From Allolucifera butyrica (GTDB taxonomy: Bacteria; Bacillota; Negativicutes; Sporomusales; UPPP01): a stretch of DNA of 64,000 nucleotides. Of the stretch, positions 41,648-49,814 are shown one piece after another. Each line of letters starts with the position of its first letter. The stretch's first letter is position 1. Both the position numbers and the translations under genes were made by a program. Under the pieces are notes generated by a model, which did not search any database, was not told where the DNA came from, and worked only from the letters and a program-made list of their open reading frames with translations. Where the stretch lies: assembly GCF_900476375.1 (NCBI RefSeq), contig NZ_UPPP01000134.1, positions 62,001 to 126,000 on the forward strand, read 5' to 3'.

Positions 41648-43201
41648 ATGAGCGTGAGAAATAGGGAATTGAAATTTATAAATTACTTTTCCTATGGCAT
41701 AAACGATTTTATCGGCGCCGGGGCGTTTGCGTTAACGAGCGCGTGGTTGTTGTATTTTTATACTACCTTTTGCGGCTTGTCGCTGATTGCAGCCAGTTCC
41801 ATTTTTGCGCTGGCCCGGGTCGTGGATGCGGTAGCCAGTCCGACTATGGGCTTTATTACCGACAATTTTCATAAGACTTCTTTAGGCCGCCGGTTCGGCC
41901 GGAGAAAATTCTTTCTGCTGCTGGGCATTCCCTTGGTTGTCGTCTATTCGTTCATTTGGGTGAGCGGTTTTTCTTATTTGTATTATCTCCTGACCTATAT
42001 TGGCTTTGAAATTGTCTATACCATGGTTTTGATTCCTTACGACACCCTGGCGGCGGAAATGACATCGGACTTTACGATCCGGGCCAAGCTTACCAGCGCC
42101 AGAATGTATTGTGCTCAGTTTTCCGCCTTTGTGGCCGCTTATCTGCCGGGACGGTTTATCAACGCCCTGGGTAAGGAATCGTCAGCTTCCTTTTTGTATG
42201 CCGGTGCTATTTTTACGGCAATATTCATGGTGGTATTGGCGCTTGTCTACTTATTTACCTGGGAACGGTCCCTGGCGGAAGTGGAAGCGGCGGAGGCGAA
42301 GCTGCCGAAAGGTAAATTAAGTTTTTGGCAAAATGTGCAAAAGATCTATATTGATTTAATTACAACCCTCCGGATCCGGACGTTCCGGGCGCATCTGGGC
42401 ATGTATCTCGGGGGCTATCTGGCTCAGGACACGTTTAATGCCGTGTTTACCTATTTTGTTGTTTTTGCTCTTTTCCAGAATGCGGTGGCCGCCTCGAATT
42501 TGATTTCGGCCATGTATCTGTTTCAGATTTTAGGGGTCGGTATCGCTGCCTATGTAACAATCAAACTCAGTCCGGGGACTTCGTTCCGGGTTGTGACGTT
42601 ATTGTTTATGGTCAGTATTTTCGGCTACTGGCTGATCTATGGAGCCGGTATGGGAAGTATGCTGGCATTATACGCTGTTTCTGCGGTGGCCGGACTGGGC
42701 AGGGGTGGAATTAATTTTATTCCCTGGAATAATTATACCTTTGTTCCCGACGTGGATGAAATCATATCCGGCACCAGAAGAGAAGGAGTTTTTGCCGGGT
42801 TTATGAGTTTTTTGCGGAAAGCGTCGCAAGCCCTGGCCATTTTTTTAGTCGGCGTAATATTACAGGAATTTCATTTTACATCGGGGGTGACACGGCAGCC
42901 GCCGGAAGCCTTAACAGCGATTGTGGCGGTATTGGTAATCGTTCCCCTTTTGTTCCTGCTGCTGGGCATCGTTTCCTCTTTTCAATTTAAAATCACCGAT
43001 GAGACTCATGCCATATTAAAAAGTGAAATTGCCCGTCTCAAAAGCGGTGGTTCGAAACAGGCCGTCGATGGGAAAACACGTAGTATCGTGGAAAGTCTGA
43101 CAGGCTGGGATTATGAAAATCTATGGGGCAACAATCCGGTTGGCTATCAAAATTGGCTTAAATTTAAAAAAACGAAAAATTTTAGGGCCAGTGAATTATG
43201 A
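41648..43201 (+). CDS. GPH-family cation:sugar symporter (MelB-like MFS)
   Basis: This 517-residue transporter has about 12 membrane segments and belongs to the glycoside-pentoside-hexuronide:cation symporter group. The N-terminal NYFSYGINDFIGAGAFALTS, the DAVASPTMGFITDNFHKTSLGRRFGRRKFF loop and a central PYDTLAAEMTSDFTIRAKLTSAR match the group pattern. It probably imports the unsaturated oligosaccharide that the GH105 enzyme cuts. The C-terminal tail of about 60 residues is cytoplasmic and longer than usual. It precedes the LUD-domain gene by 10 bp. Confidence 0.87.
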   Translation: MSVRNRELKFINYFSYGINDFIGAGAFALTSAWLLYFYTTFCGLSLIAASSIFALARVVDAVASPTMGFITDNFHKTSLGRRFGRRKFFLLLGIPLVVVYSFIWVSGFSYLYYLLTYIGFEIVYTMVLIPYDTLAAEMTSDFTIRAKLTSARMYCAQFSAFVAAYLPGRFINALGKESSASFLYAGAIFTAIFMVVLALVYLFTWERSLAEVEAAEAKLPKGKLSFWQNVQKIYIDLITTLRIRTFRAHLGMYLGGYLAQDTFNAVFTYFVVFALFQNAVAASNLISAMYLFQILGVGIAAYVTIKLSPGTSFRVVTLLFMVSIFGYWLIYGAGMGSMLALYAVSAVAGLGRGGINFIPWNNYTFVPDVDEIISGTRREGVFAGFMSFLRKASQALAIFLVGVILQEFHFTSGVTRQPPEALTAIVAVLVIVPLLFLLLGIVSSFQFKITDETHAILKSEIARLKSGGSKQAVDGKTRSIVESLTGWDYENLWGNNPVGYQNWLKFKKTKNFRASEL

Positions 43202-43211
43202 AGGTGTTAGC

Positions 43212-43850
43212 GTGAACAGTGAAAAAAAAGAACGGTATGATGAAATAGCAGCCAGGATGATGGAAGTCTTGTCCCATAAAGGGTTTGACACGTACTACGC
43301 CGCAAATCTGGCGGCGGCCCGGGATCAGGTGCTGGAACTGATCCCGGAGAACGTGTCCATAGGACTTGGCGGTTCTGTTACTCTGGAGCAAATGGATATC
43401 CTGTCTCATTTGCGAACGGGAAAATACCGGTTAATTGACCGGTATCGGGACTGTACCCCGGCGCAGCATATAAAGTATTATAAAGAGGCGTTAGCGGCGG
43501 ATTATTTTTTAACCGGCGCCAATGCAATCACCAGTAAGGGGGAGATTGTATGTACCGATTGTTCAGGAAACCGGGTGGCGGCTATGATTTTCGGCCCGGA
43601 GAAAGTAATCATCGTCGCCGGCGTAAACAAAATGGTAGAGGATATGGAAGCGGCTTTTCGGCGAATTAAGAAGATAGCGCCATTGAATGCGAAACGGAAT
43701 GGTCACCGGACACCTTGTACTCTGACTGGAAAGTGTGAAAATTGCAATTTGCCGGCCAGTATGTGCAACTATACAGGTATTATCCATAATGGGATGCGTT
43801 TTAAAAACCGGATCGCTGTCGTTGTCATCGCCGGTGAAGCCGGATTTTAA
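43212..43850 (+). CDS. LUD-domain (LutC/YkgG-like) protein
   Basis: This 212-residue protein has a lactate-utilisation (LUD, formerly DUF162) domain: SIGLGGSVTLEQM, ADYFLTGANAITSKGEIVCTD and EKVIIVAGVNKMVEDMEAA. The C-terminal region holds clustered cysteines (PCTLTGKCENCNLPASMC), seen in the single-protein LUD subgroup. The start GTG 43212 has AAGGTG seven bases upstream; longer frames overlap the symporter. Lactate oxidation partners lutA and lutB are absent, so the role is unclear. Its place as the third gene of a pectin oligomer operon is unexpected. Confidence 0.8.
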   Translation: MNSEKKERYDEIAARMMEVLSHKGFDTYYAANLAAARDQVLELIPENVSIGLGGSVTLEQMDILSHLRTGKYRLIDRYRDCTPAQHIKYYKEALAADYFLTGANAITSKGEIVCTDCSGNRVAAMIFGPEKVIIVAGVNKMVEDMEAAFRRIKKIAPLNAKRNGHRTPCTLTGKCENCNLPASMCNYTGIIHNGMRFKNRIAVVVIAGEAGF

Positions 43851-43869
43851 CCGGAATACAGAAAATAAA

Positions 43870-43926
43870 CCAACACCGCTTGTCTGCTTCTAACCAGGGA
43901 TGCAGACAAACGGTGTTGGCGTTTTT
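43870..43926 (+). terminator. Strong terminator of the GH105 operon
   Basis: CCAACACCG-c-TTGTCTGC pairs with GCAGACAA-a-CGGTGTTGG, followed by CGTTTTT. A partial family D repeat (43950-43984, CGTTAACGGCAGAAGAATCG) comes next. Confidence 0.9.
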
Positions 43927-43985
43927 AAAGAGCGCCAACCGTTCTAAAGGATAGCCGTTAACGGCAGAAGAATCGCCTTATCAAC

Positions 43986-44014
43986 TTTACAATTTTTGGT
44001 GAATAATATATAAT
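43986..44014 (+). promoter_or_regulatory. serS promoter
   Basis: TTTACA (43986-43991), 17-nt spacer, TATAAT (44009-44014). Transcription would begin about 44021, giving a leader of about 136 nt. Confidence 0.7.
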
Positions 44015-44054
44015 ATTCTAATATAGAATAGTAGTACACCCTGGATAGCGCTTG

Positions 44055-44089
44055 CTCTCCTCCGGATGTTGCCGGGGCTGAGAGTTTTT
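44055..44089 (+). terminator. Terminator hairpin in the serS leader, probable attenuator
   Basis: CTCTC-ct-CCGG pairs with CCGG-ggct-GAGAG and is followed by TTTTTA, all between the promoter and the serS start. It suggests regulated read-through. The leader is too short for a standard T-box, and I do not recognise the class. Confidence 0.55.
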
Positions 44090-44156
44090 ATTGTGTCTTT
44101 TGTGGTTAAAAATATAGATTGTAAATAGGCTAACAGTTTAATAGGGGGCTGGGAAT

Positions 44157-45428
44157 ATGCTGGATATGAAGTTTGTGCGCAGTAATCCGGATAAGGTCCA
44201 GGAGGCGCTGACGAACCGGGGCGCCGCCATGAGTCTGGATGAATTTATGGCGCTGGAAAAGGAGCGGCGGGAGTTATTGGCGGAAACGGAAACCCTGAAG
44301 AGCCGGCGAAATTCCGTTTCGCAGGAAATCAGTAAAATGAAAAGAGCCGGTCAGAATGCGGACGATTTGGTTGCAGAAATGCGGGGAGTCGGCGACCGCA
44401 TCAGTGTGCTGGATACCCGGGTGAAAGAAGTGGAAAGCGCTTTAAACGGCATCATTATGACCATTCCCAACGTGCCGCACGCATCCGTACCCGTAGGTAA
44501 GGATGAAAATGACAATCTGGAAGTACGGCGTTGGGGAACGCCGCGCTCTTTTGACAAAGAACCGCTGCCTCACTGGGATATCGGCGAAAAGCTGGGCATA
44601 TTGGATTTTGAACGGGGGGGCAAGGTAACCGGTGCCCGCTTTACCTTTTACCGGGGCCTGGGAGCCCGTTTGGAACGGTCGTTGATTAACTTCATGCTGG
44701 ATTTGCATACGGGGCAGCATGGTTATACCGAATTTTTTCCGCCGTTTATTGCCAATAAGGACAGTATGACCGGTACGGGCCAACTGCCCAAATTTGCCCA
44801 GGATATGTTCAAGCTGGAAGGACTGGATTATTATTTGATTCCTACCGCGGAAGTACCGGTGACTAATCTGCATCGGCAGGAGATTTTGGATGCTAAGGAC
44901 CTGCCGCTTTATTACACGGCGTACAGCGCCTGTTTTCGTGCGGAAGCGGGGGCGGCCGGCCGGGATACCCGGGGATTGATCCGGCAGCACCAGTTTAACA
45001 AGGTGGAATTGGTAAAATTCTCTTTACCGGAAGAGTCCTATAATGAATTGGAAAAACTAACGAACAATGCGGAACGGGTCCTGCAACTGCTGGGACTGCC
45101 GTACCGGGTCGTACTGCTGTGCAGCGGCGACATGGGATTTTCTTCGGCTAAGACCTATGACCTGGAAGTATGGCTGCCCAGTTTTAATAAATATCGCGAA
45201 ATTTCTTCCTGTTCCAATTTTGAAGATTTCCAGGCCCGCCGCGCTGATATTAAGTTCCGGCGTGAGCCGAAAGCAAAACCGGAGTTCGTGCATACCCTGA
45301 ATGGTTCCGGGGTGGCGATCGGACGGACGGTAGCCGCTATTTTAGAAAACTACCAGCAAGCGGACGGCTCTGTTATTGTGCCGGAAGTATTGCGGCCCTA
45401 CATGGGCGTTGACGTGATTCGTTGTTAA
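44157..45428 (+). CDS. serS: Seryl-tRNA synthetase (SerS)
   Basis: This class II aminoacyl-tRNA synthetase charges tRNA-Ser and, for later conversion, tRNA-Sec. It has the N-terminal long coiled-coil arm (about residues 25-100) that grips the tRNA extra arm, and the catalytic core with class II motif 2 (CFRAEAGAAGRDTRGLIRQHQF) and motif 3 (LNGSGVAIGRTVAAILENYQ). Length is 423 residues, as usual. ATG 44157 was chosen; upstream GGGGGCTGGG gives a modest ribosome site. It is a single-gene unit with an attenuator-like hairpin in the leader and a hairpin after it. Confidence 0.96.
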   Translation: MLDMKFVRSNPDKVQEALTNRGAAMSLDEFMALEKERRELLAETETLKSRRNSVSQEISKMKRAGQNADDLVAEMRGVGDRISVLDTRVKEVESALNGIIMTIPNVPHASVPVGKDENDNLEVRRWGTPRSFDKEPLPHWDIGEKLGILDFERGGKVTGARFTFYRGLGARLERSLINFMLDLHTGQHGYTEFFPPFIANKDSMTGTGQLPKFAQDMFKLEGLDYYLIPTAEVPVTNLHRQEILDAKDLPLYYTAYSACFRAEAGAAGRDTRGLIRQHQFNKVELVKFSLPEESYNELEKLTNNAERVLQLLGLPYRVVLLCSGDMGFSSAKTYDLEVWLPSFNKYREISSCSNFEDFQARRADIKFRREPKAKPEFVHTLNGSGVAIGRTVAAILENYQQADGSVIVPEVLRPYMGVDVIRC

Positions 45429-45471
45429 ACCGGCTTGACATTAATGATGAGGGTCCATAAAATGAAACTTT

Positions 45472-45512
45472 AAGCCAATCTCCACCGGCAGAGCGGCGGT
45501 AGAGATTGGCTT
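45472..45512. terminator. Hairpin after serS
   Basis: A perfect 11-bp stem AAGCCAATCTC / GAGATTGGCTT with a GC-rich inner arm. It lacks a T-run next to the stem, so termination is possible but not certain. No gene lies in 45429-45760. Confidence 0.5.
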
Positions 45513-45638
45513 AGGCAAGATGGTTTTTCGTTTGATAGAACGTCAAAGTGGTGCACTGCCAGCCATCGCAGGATATTAACTGGGCCTGGACTGCTTTTGT
45601 TATGGACTGGTTCAGGGAAAAAAATAAGTGACTGTATA

Positions 45639-45667
45639 TTGACAAAGGGCTTTTTAGTTGTTATATT
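45639..45667 (+). promoter_or_regulatory. Promoter of the 41-aa protein gene
   Basis: TTGACA (45639-45644), 17-nt spacer, TATATT (45662-45667): close to consensus. Transcription start expected near 45674. Confidence 0.7.
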
Positions 45668-45694
45668 ATTTATATAAAGTTGTTGGCAATGGGG

Positions 45695-45723
45695 CCTACG
45701 CATTTAAACTGCGTAGGTTTTTT
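45695..45723 (+). terminator. Hairpin with T-run in the leader of the 41-aa protein gene
   Basis: CCTACGCAtttaaacTGCGTAGG followed by TTTTTT, only about 20 nt after the predicted start of transcription. It would release a short RNA of about 50 nt unless read through, so it may be an attenuator or the end of a small RNA. Confidence 0.6.
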
Positions 45724-45760
45724 GCATTTTCAAATCTTTGTGACAAAGGGGGCTGTCAAG

Positions 45761-45886
45761 ATGAATGAACGTTTTCTTAACGATTCCAACCCCGGATTGT
45801 TTGGCGCAAACGATGACTTCCCCGAGGAACTGTATGCTGAATGGTTTTACAGCCTGGAGTTTTCCCCGGACTACATTATCAATTAA
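45761..45886 (+). CDS. 41-residue acidic small protein of unknown function
   Basis: I do not recognise this protein. It begins MNERFLNDSNPGLFGANDDF and ends SPDYIIN; it is strongly acidic and rich in aromatic residues (about seven Phe, Tyr and Trp in the last 25). Evidence that it is real is its setting: a good promoter, an AAGGGGG ribosome site nine bases before the ATG, and a perfect terminator 27 bp after the stop. The longer reading frame from 45680 runs through the leader hairpin and is rejected. There are no neighbours in the same unit. Confidence 0.6.
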   Translation: MNERFLNDSNPGLFGANDDFPEELYAEWFYSLEFSPDYIIN

Positions 45887-45913
45887 TCCAATTTAAATAC
45901 CCACCACCTCTAT

Positions 45914-45942
45914 GGCCGGCAATATTTTGCCGGCCTTTTTCT
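45914..45942 (+). terminator. Terminator of the 41-aa protein gene
   Basis: GGCCGGCAAtatTTTGCCGGCC followed by TTTTTC; strong and nearly symmetrical, so it may also serve the convergent DUF3231 gene weakly. Confidence 0.85.
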
Positions 45943-45953
45943 TGACCCCGAAG

Positions 45954-46964
45954 TCACAGCCGGATCTCATGCTCCGCCAGAGCTTTGTGGTCAATGGCAT
46001 GGGGAGGCCATTCCAGCCAGTTATTTTTAATAAACCGGTACATACCGTCTTCCAAATACTGACTGACTTCCAGGCCAAGACGGGTATATAGCGTGACAAG
46101 GTCGGCCCGCATGCTGAACGCCAGGGCCAGGCCGTAATTTCCCAGGCCGTAGGCTATCAGCAGCAGGAGATGATGCAGCATCAGCCGGTCGGAATAAGGG
46201 GGAATGGTATTATCGGTGACCGCAGCCTCCTGGCGTAACGGAGCGGGCAGGTCTTCCGACGTGAGCAGTTTGGCAAAAAGCTGAATATGCTTATGCGCGA
46301 TTTCCGTACCCCGGACGGCTAAGGACCGCACGCCGTCGGTTGCTGCAGTCTGGCTGAAACCCATGAGTAAGGCTTTGCCCACACTGTTGGTCTGAAAATT
46401 TAAAAACAAAGTGTCGATTTCTGTGGCCAGCAGGGGGCGCTGTTTACCGAACAGACTGCCCAGGAAATCCATGCTTTGGACGGTCTCGCCGATCCGGGCG
46501 GTTGGCAAATGGGGTGTACAGACTGTAAGCCCTTTGGCTAACTGGACGGCTGTTATTTTTTCATCCAAAAGAGCGGACGCTTTGATGCAGTCATGATAAA
46601 AATTGCGCACGTTGGAACGGCTGGCGGCGGCAAAGGCTGAACTATATCCAGATAAGCCGATCCGGGTCATATTTTTGATATAGGCGAGATAAAAGGAATC
46701 CAGATAAAGGCGCGGTGCGCGGGTATTGACGTCCTGGTGCACGGAATACCCCGTGGGAAGAGGAATCTTGTCGGCGGTAAGCAGCTTGCCGACGGCGGTG
46801 ACAAGATTTTCGCCGAGCTGGTAAGCGGCTTCGACGACGGAGCGTATTTCAACGTCATCAATATGTAGTAAGAAATGGTGCATCATGCATACCGCTATAT
46901 TAGTGTTGAGATAGTTGTTCCAAAGACTGCCTGATTCTGCGGCTGTCAATTCGGTCTGTTCCAT
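45954..46964 (-). CDS. DUF3231 family protein (CotF-like)
   Basis: This mostly helical protein of about 336 residues is made of two similar halves, each like a ferritin-like/CotF spore-coat helical bundle (first half with YLNTNIAVCMMHHFLLHIDDVEIRS, second with SVGKALLMGFSQTAATDGVRSLAVRG). DUF3231 proteins are common in endospore formers and have been linked by similarity to coat proteins; function is not established. ATG 46964 has AGGAGG nine bases upstream, so the longer frame to 47087, which runs into a family A repeat, is rejected. Confidence 0.75.
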   Translation of the reverse strand: MEQTELTAAESGSLWNNYLNTNIAVCMMHHFLLHIDDVEIRSVVEAAYQLGENLVTAVGKLLTADKIPLPTGYSVHQDVNTRAPRLYLDSFYLAYIKNMTRIGLSGYSSAFAAASRSNVRNFYHDCIKASALLDEKITAVQLAKGLTVCTPHLPTARIGETVQSMDFLGSLFGKQRPLLATEIDTLFLNFQTNSVGKALLMGFSQTAATDGVRSLAVRGTEIAHKHIQLFAKLLTSEDLPAPLRQEAAVTDNTIPPYSDRLMLHHLLLLIAYGLGNYGLALAFSMRADLVTLYTRLGLEVSQYLEDGMYRFIKNNWLEWPPHAIDHKALAEHEIRL

Positions 46965-46990
46965 TGCCAATCCTCCTGTACCGGTTTGTT

Positions 46991-47075
46991 CCTGAGCCTG
47001 CCCGGTTCTATGGGCGAAAAACCGCTTTGAGCTCTGTGCCATGAGCCGAAAAACCGCATTGGCGGTTTTTCTTAT
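46991..47075 (+). repeat. Two adjacent family A repeat copies
   Basis: CCTGAGCCTGCCC...GGGCGAAAAACCGC, then GAGCTCTGTGCCATGAGCC with AAAAACCGCattgGCGGTTTTTC. The first copy is degenerate. It lies just upstream of the minus-strand DUF3231 gene and within the gap 46965-47263, which has no gene. Confidence 0.65.
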
Positions 47076-47263
47076 TGTATCCCCCAAGCAGGAAAACTAT
47101 TATAGCGCAGCGATGATTGGCTCAAACTAATTGGGACAGAATGGAATTTGTCTGGTAGGATAGGAATTTTCTTCCTTATGGCGAATGAATTCAAAGTTAT
47201 CTGTTGTCCCGGCTAAGATTGATTTGTCCGGCAGATATTTTACCGAAATGGGGAGAGTGCTTT

Positions 47264-48529
47264 ATGAACAAGGATGTCTTTGCTGTGAAAGGAAATATTG
47301 TTTTTACTCCCGGTCCGGAAGGGTTTACTCTGCATCAGGAAAGCTACCTGATTGTGGAGAGGGGTGTTGTGCGGGAGATTTGCCGGTCTTTGCCGGCGGA
47401 ATATGCGGCCTGCAGGGTTGAAGATTATGGGGACCGGCTGATCATCCCCGGTTTTGTCGATTTGCACACGCATGCTTCCCAGTTTAATCAGCGCGGGCTG
47501 GGGTTGGACCTGCAGCTGTTGGAGTGGCTGAATGAATACACTTTTAAAGAAGAAGCCCGTTTTGCCGCTAGGGATTATGCGGCGGCGGCTTATCAGGCTT
47601 TTGCGGCGGAAATTGTCAGGCAGGGCACTACCCGGGTAGTAGTTTTTGCCACAATCCATAAAGAGAGCAGTGAATTGTTATTTAATATTCTGGCCCGGAA
47701 GGGAATCGGCGCTTATGTAGGTAAAGTCAATATGGACCGGAACTGCCCCGATGATTTGAGGGAAGAGACGGAACAGTCGCTGCGGGACACGGAGGAAATC
47801 ATCCGGCGCTGGCAGGACCATCCCCTGGTAAAACCGGTTATTACGCCGCGGTTTGCCCCGACGAGCACGGAAAAACTTTTGCGCGGACTGGGCGCGCTGG
47901 CAGTCAGATATAATTTACCGGTGCAGTCGCATTTGTCGGAAAATCAGGCTGAGGTCAGATGGGTGGCTGAATTATTTCCGGCCCAGGCAGAGTATCATAA
48001 GGTCTATGATTCGTTTCAGTTGTTCGGGCAGACGCCTACCGTAATGGCTCATTGCATCTATTTAACGGCAGAGGCGGTTCAACATATGAAAATGGCTCAG
48101 GTCATGGCTGTGCACTGTCCCGATTCCAATTTAAACCTGGCCAGCGGCATCATGCCTGTCCGTAAGATGCTGGCGGCGGGAGTTCCGGTGGGACTCGGCA
48201 CCGATATCGGCGCAGGGCAGTCTTTATTTATGCCGGCAACCATAGTAAGCGCGATTCAGCTATCTAAGTTATATTATGTCATGCAGCCGGAATGCAAACC
48301 GCTGACGCTTAGTGAGGCGTTCTATATGGCAACCAAAGGAGGCGGCCGCTTTTTTGGCGCCGTGGGTAGTTTTGAACCCGGTTATTCGTTCGATGCCTTG
48401 ATCGTTGACGACCGGGCGGAGCATGCCCGGGGCCGCTCCCTGTTAGAAAGACTGCAGCAGTTTATTTATACGGGCAATGCCGCCGATATTGCGGAACGGT
48501 ATATTGCCGGGCGGAAGATTACGGTTTGA
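47264..48529 (+). CDS. guaD: Guanine deaminase (GuaD)
   Basis: This amidohydrolase-superfamily zinc enzyme converts guanine to xanthine plus ammonia. The N-terminal metal site is GFVDLHTHASQ (His68, His70), followed by the substrate helix QFNQRGLGLDL, QSHLSENQAEV (metal His) and the distal GLGTDIGAG aspartate. Length is 421 residues, near the usual 430-450. ATG 47264 has GGGGAGAG eight bases upstream; the longer frame from 47204 lacks a site. It stands alone, with no purine riboswitch consensus upstream that I can see, and is convergent with cheV. Confidence 0.92.
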   Translation: MNKDVFAVKGNIVFTPGPEGFTLHQESYLIVERGVVREICRSLPAEYAACRVEDYGDRLIIPGFVDLHTHASQFNQRGLGLDLQLLEWLNEYTFKEEARFAARDYAAAAYQAFAAEIVRQGTTRVVVFATIHKESSELLFNILARKGIGAYVGKVNMDRNCPDDLREETEQSLRDTEEIIRRWQDHPLVKPVITPRFAPTSTEKLLRGLGALAVRYNLPVQSHLSENQAEVRWVAELFPAQAEYHKVYDSFQLFGQTPTVMAHCIYLTAEAVQHMKMAQVMAVHCPDSNLNLASGIMPVRKMLAAGVPVGLGTDIGAGQSLFMPATIVSAIQLSKLYYVMQPECKPLTLSEAFYMATKGGGRFFGAVGSFEPGYSFDALIVDDRAEHARGRSLLERLQQFIYTGNAADIAERYIAGRKITV

Positions 48530-48595
48530 CGATTCCAGATATAAAAAATGATTCCGTTGGCATAAGCCGGCGGAATCAAGGAATGATACTGTGAA

Positions 48596-49504
48596 TTATA
48601 AAATGTATTTGTCAATTTCATCAATTAACAGAGCAATTTCCGGTTTTGTTACTTGCACGGCGGCACCGAGGCCTTCGCCTTTGCGGCGCATTTCTTCGTT
48701 GATTAAGGAAGAGAAGATAAAAACCGGCAGAACCTGGAGTTTTTCATGTTCTTTGATCCGTTTTAATAAATGATGGCCGTCCATTTGGGGCATCTCAATA
48801 TCTGTAATGACAAGGTTCACATATTGTTCAACCGGGCCGGGCTGCCGGGCATAGTTTTCCAGTGCATCCCAAGCCGTTTTGCCATTTTCATGCACTGTAA
48901 GATTCGTATAGCCGGAATTACGCAGCGTATGGGACAGCAAATCCCGCAGCATCTTTGAATCCTCGGCGACAACAATATTCTTTGTTGCGCGCTTTTGGGC
49001 TGCCGTTTCACTGGATTTTTGCGTGAAGTTCAGTTTTTGGGAAATTTCCGGGTTGATTTCTGCGAGCAGCTGTTCAAAGTCCAGCAGCACAATCAATTTA
49101 TCATCCATTTTAATCAGACCGGTGGCAATTTCCGTAGCGGCCGCCGACGGCACGGATTCCATGCGCTCCCAGGAAATACGGTGGATGCGTAAAACCGTGT
49201 TAACCAGGAAACTAATATATGTTTGATTAAACTCACAAACAATGATGTATTTTTCCTTTTCATCAAAAGCAGCAGCCGACAGGCGGCTGCCTAAATTGAC
49301 CAGCGGGATAACCCGGCCGCGCAGTTCAATGACTCCTTCCACATGCGCCGGCAACCCAGGCAGTTTGGTAATGGGGATTGGCTTGATAATTTCTCTTACT
49401 TTAGCCACATTAATGCCATAATGAACTGCGCCTACGATGAATTCAACAATTTCAAATTCATTGGTGCCTGTTTCCAGCAAAATTCCGTCTTTTTCTTTCG
49501 CCAT
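48596..49504 (-). CDS. cheV: Chemotaxis coupling protein CheV
   Basis: CheV links chemoreceptors to the CheA kinase and takes part in adaptation. It has an N-terminal CheW-like domain (about 15-155, VHYGINVAKVREIIKP and GVIELRGRVIPLVNLG) and a C-terminal response receiver (about 175-300) with the acidic pair Glu181-Asp182, phospho-acceptor Asp235 (LVITDIEMPQMDG) and Lys near VTKPE. Length is 302 residues. ATG 49504 has AGAGGACGG on the minus strand. No other chemotaxis or flagellar gene is in the window, so it is separated from the main cluster. Confidence 0.93.
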   Translation of the reverse strand: MAKEKDGILLETGTNEFEIVEFIVGAVHYGINVAKVREIIKPIPITKLPGLPAHVEGVIELRGRVIPLVNLGSRLSAAAFDEKEKYIIVCEFNQTYISFLVNTVLRIHRISWERMESVPSAAATEIATGLIKMDDKLIVLLDFEQLLAEINPEISQKLNFTQKSSETAAQKRATKNIVVAEDSKMLRDLLSHTLRNSGYTNLTVHENGKTAWDALENYARQPGPVEQYVNLVITDIEMPQMDGHHLLKRIKEHEKLQVLPVFIFSSLINEEMRRKGEGLGAAVQVTKPEIALLIDEIDKYIL

Positions 49505-49814
49505 GATTTACACCGTCCTCTATTTAGTGTTAGTAACCGGGGACCGGTTTTCTAGCAACCTACTTTCCAAAGCTTAAAGACACCGGGTTTCCTACCAAAG
49601 ACCATCCCGGCGGTCTTATAAAGGGACTTGTCACTTATATTCTGATATTGTTACCGTTTTCCTGCATAATGCGACAAATAAATTCATTCTTTTCATGGGA
49701 TCAGAAAGTATTTGGGAAAATTATAATTTGTAAATAATGACAGGTATATAAATTTATTTGTCGAAATGATTTGATATTCAGACCGCTAAGGGGTGAGGAG
49801 ATGGGAGGGACGAC
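49505..49814. other. Gene-free gap with decayed repeat pieces before gpmA
   Basis: The 310 bp between cheV and gpmA include a GGGATCAGAAAGTAT fragment near 49698 and a CTTTCCAAAGCTTAAAGAC fragment near 49564, which look like broken family B repeats, plus an A+T-rich tract. No gene or clear promoter is seen. Confidence 0.45.

Noticed and set aside
44041..44090. TPP riboswitch upstream of serS
   Set aside because: GGGGCTGAGAG and ACCCTGG are present, but in the wrong order and without the rest of the THI box.
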